Part shown: in pieces, positions 6,233 through 8,691 of the stretch
How positions within the stretch are numbered: position 1 is the first letter of the stretch
How the letters are laid out: each line of letters starts with the position of its first letter
Translations under genes and position numbers: made by a program
The notes under the pieces: generated by a model
Seen by the model: only the letters and a program-made list of their open reading frames with translations
What the model was told of the DNA's origin: nothing
Database searches by the model: none
Assembly: GCA_903896585.1 (NCBI GenBank)
Contig: CAITYI010000407.1
Coordinates: forward strand, 1-8,691
Origin: an uncultured bacterium
Lineage (GTDB): Bacteria > Actinomycetota > Actinomycetes > S36-B12
DNA: 8,691 bases
Direction of reading: 5' to 3'

Positions 6233-6931
6233 TCACACCGGTTCATCGGAGCGACCATTGGATTGGCCAATCCAGGCGTCAATGTCATAGCCTCGTTGTT
6301 CCCAATACCCGGGGATCACTTCATCAATCACTTCAATGGCTGACAGCCACTTCAATGACTTGTATCCGTACATGGGCGCAACATAAAGCCGAACTGGGCC
6401 CCCGTGTTCGCGGGTAATCGGCTTGCCGTACATAGACATGGCAACCAGCATGTCAGGGCGCAAGGCCTGTTCCATGGTGAGTGACTCGGTGTAGGCGCCA
6501 TCAAATGAATCAATGGCAAGTGCAGTTGCGCCGGGTTTCGCCCCCGCCACGGCAAGAATGTCACTGAGAAGAACGCCAGTCCACGGGACATCGTCCACCC
6601 GCCAACCGGTCACGCATTGAAAGTCTTTTGTCATGGAGGTTTGGGGGAGTGTCTCCAGATCACTGAACGTCAAATTCAATTCTTGGTCCACGGCGCCGCT
6701 CACCTTAAGGCGGTAATCCGCTTTGCTCATCTCGGGATACCCATTGGTCACCGTATAAATGCGGAAGCCACCCGCGGCCGGGAGCACCTGGCCGAGACCG
6801 GGCACGGTTGCATTGATTGTTGTTGTTACCGCTGAGTTCAACTGGCGGCCAAACACAACACCGACGGCGCCCAAACCCAGCATCCCCATGACCACTCGGC
6901 GTCCCACCGGAGTCCCAGATGCTGTTTTCAC
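6233..6931 (-). CDS. Molybdopterin-dependent oxidoreductase (sulfite oxidase/MsrP-like), probably Tat-exported
   Basis: Catalytic subunit with the sulfite-oxidase/YedY (MsrP) molybdopterin fold. The molybdenum-ligating cysteine is C106 in DFQCVTGW, followed by the usual WTGV segment. Further downstream come SFDGAYTESLTMEQAL, the HGGPVRLYVAPMYGYKSLKWL block with its characteristic MYGYK, and a WEQRGYD ending typical of the family. The N-terminus has twin arginines (R11-R12) followed by a hydrophobic stretch to about residue 28, suggesting Tat export of the folded, cofactor-loaded enzyme or retention by the leader. The start is a GTG at 6931 without a strong ribosome binding site. At 232 residues it has only the Mo domain, with no heme or dimerisation domain. 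Cytochrome b follows after six bases and is the likely redox partner. The substrate is unknown; protein methionine sulfoxide or sulfur/nitrogen oxides are possible. Confidence 0.88.
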   Translation of the reverse strand: MKTASGTPVGRRVVMGMLGLGAVGVVFGRQLNSAVTTTINATVPGLGQVLPAAGGFRIYTVTNGYPEMSKADYRLKVSGAVDQELNLTFSDLETLPQTSMTKDFQCVTGWRVDDVPWTGVLLSDILAVAGAKPGATALAIDSFDGAYTESLTMEQALRPDMLVAMSMYGKPITREHGGPVRLYVAPMYGYKSLKWLSAIEVIDEVIPGYWEQRGYDIDAWIGQSNGRSDEPV

Positions 6932-7014
6932 TCTCAGATAGGAACACAGATCGGCGCAATTCGCTAGTCCACCTCAGAAGTTGGTTCGAGATTGGGGTTC
7001 GACATGATGGGGGA

Positions 7015-7638
7015 ATGACGCGATTCCCCCAGGGTTTCTGGCTTAATCCGCCCAGTGTTTACCAGGCCGCTGACGACTGCATCACCTTGACCACCGAGCC
7101 TGGAACTGACTTCTGGCAACGGACTTACTACGGTTTTCAGAACAACAATGCCCATGCGTATCTTTGGAAAACTGAAAAGAACTTCACATTTGAGTGCACG
7201 GCGCGATGTGATTACAAGGTTCGTTTTGATCAAGCCGGGGTTCTCGTGTGGGTTGATCAGTTCAACTGGATCAAGGTTTCATTGGAATATGAAGATGAGT
7301 CACTCTCTCGCCTCGGAGCCGTAGTGACAAACAATGGCTATTCAGACTGGTCCACGAGGAATTGTGAAACAAGGGGGTTCATTCAATACCGAGTATCCCA
7401 ACGCGGACCAGATTTCCTCCTCGAGGCGAATGAGGGCGGCGACTGGGAACAACTGCGTGTGTGCCACCTCGCTGTTTTAGGTGAAACGACAGCCGACATG
7501 GGGACCCTCAATGCAACCGATCTGCCTGCCGTTCCAGTCTCAGTGGGTGTCTATGCATGCAGTCCGGGTGAATCGAGCGTCGAAGTTGAATTTGGCAACA
7601 TTCAATATGAATCATCGCAATGGGAATTTCACCTTTAA
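7015..7638 (+). CDS. DUF1349 family protein (concanavalin A-like fold)
   Basis: Member of the DUF1349 family, small proteins with a lectin/glucanase-like beta-sandwich whose function is not established. Recognisable family elements, numbered from the chosen start, are GFWLNPP near residues 7-13, GTDFWQRTYYGF near 30-41, DQAGVLVWVDQFNWIKVSLEYE at about 72-93, and a VVTNNGYSDWS stretch at 103-113. The open frame reaches back to ATG 6919, but those 32 extra residues overlap the divergent molybdoenzyme start and have no resemblance to the family, so ATG 7015 (GGGGGA immediately before it) is preferred, giving 207 residues. No signal peptide is seen, so a cytoplasmic location is likely. It could bind a carbohydrate, but that is inference from fold alone. 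The next gene begins 36 bases downstream. Confidence 0.82.
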   Translation: MTRFPQGFWLNPPSVYQAADDCITLTTEPGTDFWQRTYYGFQNNNAHAYLWKTEKNFTFECTARCDYKVRFDQAGVLVWVDQFNWIKVSLEYEDESLSRLGAVVTNNGYSDWSTRNCETRGFIQYRVSQRGPDFLLEANEGGDWEQLRVCHLAVLGETTADMGTLNATDLPAVPVSVGVYACSPGESSVEVEFGNIQYESSQWEFHL

Positions 7639-7674
7639 CTCATGTTTGTTTCATCCGTGTAATACGGTTTCATT

Positions 7675-8175
7675 ATGAGATTCTCGAATACTTACCGATA
7701 TTTTGTTGCCCTTGGATCTGCTGGAATGATGGTCGCAGGTGCCCTTTTGGTTGGCGCACCAAGTGCGACTGCAGCAAAGGCTGATTTGGTCTGGTATTTC
7801 GACCGCACATTCCGTGAGGTAATCGATGTAGGTTCTCCAGGGGATAGCCACGGAGACATATCCGTGACAAATGGCAATGTCAGTGAAGTACGTGGTGGAA
7901 AAGCTGTGGGGTCCTACGTCACATCGCAAATAACAGCCCGAGTGAATATTCCTGGGGGGCGCCAAGACCGTAAAACCGATATCGCGATTTCGGTGAATGG
8001 GGGAGTGATCTACACAACTGCCTTAGTTGCCGCTAATGCGGGGACGCCACCGACAAAAACCACAGCGCATGCAATTATCGGAGGGACCGGCAAATATTCA
8101 TCAGTTTCGGGTGAAATGATTCTTAAGCCACTATCTGCGACTCGTTACAAGGTCAGCTTCTTCTTCGAAAACTAG
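7675..8175 (+). CDS. Secreted protein resembling allene oxide cyclase/dirigent-like barrels
   Basis: Small exported protein of 166 residues with unknown function. The N-terminus is a clear signal peptide: basic start, hydrophobic core at about 9-30, then APSATAA with a likely signal peptidase I cleavage after ATA near residue 33. The mature part is about 130 residues, rich in beta-prone stretches, and has no cysteine. The pattern GSPGDSHGDI, then GGKAVGSY, then AIIGGTGKYSSVSGEM is reminiscent of the allene oxide cyclase barrel/dirigent-like fold seen in many actinobacterial secreted proteins. In plants this fold binds hydrophobic small molecules. That match is a motif impression, not a verified hit. 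No Shine-Dalgarno sequence precedes ATG 7675; a TAATAC at 7660-7665 could be a -10 element giving a leaderless mRNA. It follows the DUF1349 gene by 36 bases in the same direction. Confidence 0.75.
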   Translation: MRFSNTYRYFVALGSAGMMVAGALLVGAPSATAAKADLVWYFDRTFREVIDVGSPGDSHGDISVTNGNVSEVRGGKAVGSYVTSQITARVNIPGGRQDRKTDIAISVNGGVIYTTALVAANAGTPPTKTTAHAIIGGTGKYSSVSGEMILKPLSATRYKVSFFFEN

Positions 8176-8182
8176 CAGCCCG

Positions 8183-8277
8183 TTTCACCCAAATAAGACA
8201 TTTCCGGTCCGCATGCCTTTTCTCGCTTGGGTATCAGAAGTCGCCTGATCCGAGTAATCCCATGACCACGCGGCAAC
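8183..8277 (-). pseudogene. Degenerate fragment of a second cytochrome b gene
   Basis: On the minus strand, 8235-8197 translates as DTQARKGMRTGNV, identical to residues 171-183 of the intact cytochrome b encoded at 5546-6226. The six base differences in these 13 codons are all synonymous (ACT/ACC, CAG/CAA, CGC/AGA with two changes, CGA/CGG, GTG/GTC). Outside the core, weaker similarity with indels continues to about 8277, matching the region coding VVTGHTYKAF, and to about 8183. The copy lacks GT after the NV codons and hits a stop three codons later. No start codon or remaining heme-binding region is present. It reads as the 3' relic of a diverged homologue, not a functional gene. Confidence 0.75.
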
Positions 8278-8317
8278 ACGTTTCAGATGATTCCGCTAGT
8301 TCTTTGCCGTGTGCCGG

Positions 8318-8333
8318 CTAAGAAGGCTCTTAG
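8318..8333. repeat. Inverted repeat CTAAGA-AGGC-TCTTAG
   Basis: Perfect six-base arms separated by four bases, upstream of the aldehyde dehydrogenase. It could be a protein-binding site or a small hairpin. It lacks a following T run, so it does not look like an intrinsic terminator for the secreted-protein gene. Its sequence differs from the next palindrome, 29 bases away centre to centre. Confidence 0.4.
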
Positions 8334-8346
8334 TTCACCCCGAATT

Positions 8347-8362
8347 GGATTTAGGTAAATCC
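8347..8362. promoter_or_regulatory. Candidate operator GGATTTA-GG-TAAATCC
   Basis: Perfect seven-base arms around a two-base centre. The centre is too small for a stable hairpin, so a dimeric regulator site is more likely. It ends one base before the proposed -35 hexamer of the aldehyde dehydrogenase promoter, a position suited to activation or repression. The cognate regulator is not in the window. Confidence 0.45.
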
Positions 8363-8363
8363 C

Positions 8364-8392
8364 TTGTATGGGTAGAAAGCGAGGTCTAGATT
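8364..8392 (+). promoter_or_regulatory. Candidate promoter of the aldehyde dehydrogenase gene
   Basis: TTGTAT (8364-8369) and TAGATT (8387-8392) are separated by 17 bases, the optimal spacing for a housekeeping sigma factor. They match three and four of six consensus positions. Transcription would begin near 8399, giving a leader of about 60 bases that ends in the strong ribosome binding site. This is a pattern match only. Confidence 0.3.
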
Positions 8393-8448
8393 GATCCTAA
8401 TTACGGCGGTCTCGTCTTTCACGTAATGGCGTTGGCGCCCCATTTGAG

Positions 8449-8455
8449 AAGGAGA
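8449..8455 (+). promoter_or_regulatory. Strong ribosome binding site of the aldehyde dehydrogenase gene
   Basis: AAGGAGA lies six bases before ATG 8462. It is the best Shine-Dalgarno sequence in the window and fixes the start of the gene. Its strength, compared with the weak or missing sites elsewhere here, suggests efficient translation. Confidence 0.8.
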
Positions 8456-8461
8456 TGTGCC

Positions 8462-8691
8462 ATGACCGATTATGTTGCCCCGGGTCAACCTGGAAGCAAA
8501 GCCACTTTTAAAGCTAGGTATGACCACTGGATCAATGGCGGATTCGTCAAACCACTGTCTGGCCAATATTTTGAAAACGTTACTCCGGTCACCGGACAGG
8601 TCTTCTGCGAAGTTGCTCGCGGCAATGCGGCCGACATCGACGCAGCCCTGGATGCAGCGCATGCGGCTGCACCGGCTTGGGGAAAAACATC
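8462..8691 (+). CDS. NAD-dependent aldehyde dehydrogenase (AldB/ExaC type), N-terminal part
   Basis: First 76 residues of an aldehyde dehydrogenase, cut by the right edge, so the catalytic cysteine and glutamate are not visible. The sequence YVAPGQPGSKATFKARYDHW, then INGGFVKP, then YFENVTPVTGQVFCEVARG, then DIDAALDAAHAAAPAWGKT, is the characteristic start of the AldB/ExaC acetaldehyde (medium-substrate) dehydrogenase group, which oxidises acetaldehyde and similar aldehydes to acids in the cytoplasm. The ATG is supported by AAGGAGA six bases upstream. A promoter-like pair and a palindrome lie upstream, suggesting its own regulated transcription. It could use the acetaldehyde released by the threonine aldolase encoded at 1575-2636, but that link rests only on chemistry. 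Confidence 0.9.
   Translation, partial: MTDYVAPGQPGSKATFKARYDHWINGGFVKPLSGQYFENVTPVTGQVFCEVARGNAADIDAALDAAHAAAPAWGKT

Larger units (their letters stand above)
8176..8461. other. Gene-free stretch before the aldehyde dehydrogenase
   Basis: These 286 bases hold no plausible intact gene on either strand. In order they contain a cytochrome b relic (about 8183-8277), two small palindromes (8318-8333 and 8347-8362), a possible promoter (8364-8392), and the ribosome binding site of the aldehyde dehydrogenase. Each is listed separately. Confidence 0.7.

Noticed and set aside
6919..7014. Start of the DUF1349 gene at ATG 6919
   Set aside because: The extra 32 residues would overlap the divergent molybdoenzyme start and do not resemble the family; ATG 7015 begins just before the conserved GFWLNPP.
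7646..7665. A -35 element TTGTTT paired with TAATAC upstream of the secreted-protein gene
   Set aside because: The spacing is only eight bases, too short for a standard promoter; the TAATAC is mentioned only as a possible -10 element.
8185..8296. A possible small peptide gene from the minus-strand open stretch containing DTQARKGMRTGNV
   Set aside because: There is no ATG, GTG or TTG start upstream of the conserved part in frame within the open stretch, and its flanks match the cytochrome gene only after frameshifts, so a relic explains it better.
8351..8662. A 103-codon minus-strand open frame at the right edge
   Set aside because: It is mostly opposite the clearly coding aldehyde dehydrogenase start and its upstream regulatory region, with no recognisable motif.
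1..8691. CRISPR arrays, tRNA or rRNA genes, insertion sequences, toxin-antitoxin or phage genes
   Set aside because: I looked for spaced direct repeats, tRNA-like cloverleaf sequences and transposase or integrase motifs on both strands and saw none.

Overview
The window looks like chromosomal DNA from an actinobacterium of moderate GC content. The evidence is protein-level. There is a DsbA-like protein of the mycothiol-dependent nitroreductase (Rv2466c) family, a DUF3159 membrane protein, and an endonuclease VIII of the mycobacterial Nei1 type. The pepN / Rv2466c-like / nei arrangement recalls the Mycobacterium tuberculosis Rv2467-Rv2464c neighbourhood. The base composition is less GC-rich than in mycobacteria or Streptomyces, which would fit aquatic actinobacterial lineages, but the species cannot be named from the sequence.

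Layout. Positions 1-520 (minus) hold the N-terminal part of aminopeptidase N, cut by the window edge. Divergent from it, 597-3436 (plus) is a tightly overlapping four-gene operon: Rv2466c-like oxidoreductase, DCC-family (DUF393) thiol protein, low-specificity threonine aldolase and Nei-type DNA glycosylase. A DUF3159 membrane protein (3471-4121, minus) converges on it. Then follow a class I SAM-dependent methyltransferase (4219-5031) and a VKOR-family disulfide-forming membrane protein (5039-5638), seven bases apart. Converging on VKOR, and overlapping its last 31 codons, is a two-gene minus-strand module: a molybdopterin-dependent SUOX/MsrP-fold oxidoreductase with a twin-arginine leader (6931-6233) and its four-histidine cytochrome b (6226-5546). 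Next come a DUF1349 protein (7015-7638), a small secreted protein resembling allene oxide cyclase/dirigent barrels (7675-8175), a roughly 280-base gene-free stretch, and the start of an AldB/ExaC-type aldehyde dehydrogenase (8462 to the edge).

How the genes fit together. Much of the window concerns redox chemistry of thiols, disulfides and oxidised substrates: two cytoplasmic thiol proteins with a DNA-repair glycosylase on the plus strand, and in the envelope a disulfide generator beside a molybdoenzyme/cytochrome pair. The link between these units is inferred from proximity. Threonine aldolase releases acetaldehyde and the last gene probably oxidises aldehydes, but they are 5 kb apart and not in one operon.

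The most unexpected observation is in the gene-free stretch. Positions about 8183-8277 (minus) hold a decayed fragment of a second cytochrome b gene. Thirteen consecutive codons encode the same residues as the intact gene, and all six base differences in them are synonymous. The fragment therefore looks like the relic of a diverged, once-functional paralogue or homologue, not of a fresh duplication. I found no CRISPR array, insertion sequence, RNA gene or phage feature, and nothing I would call a wholly new system.
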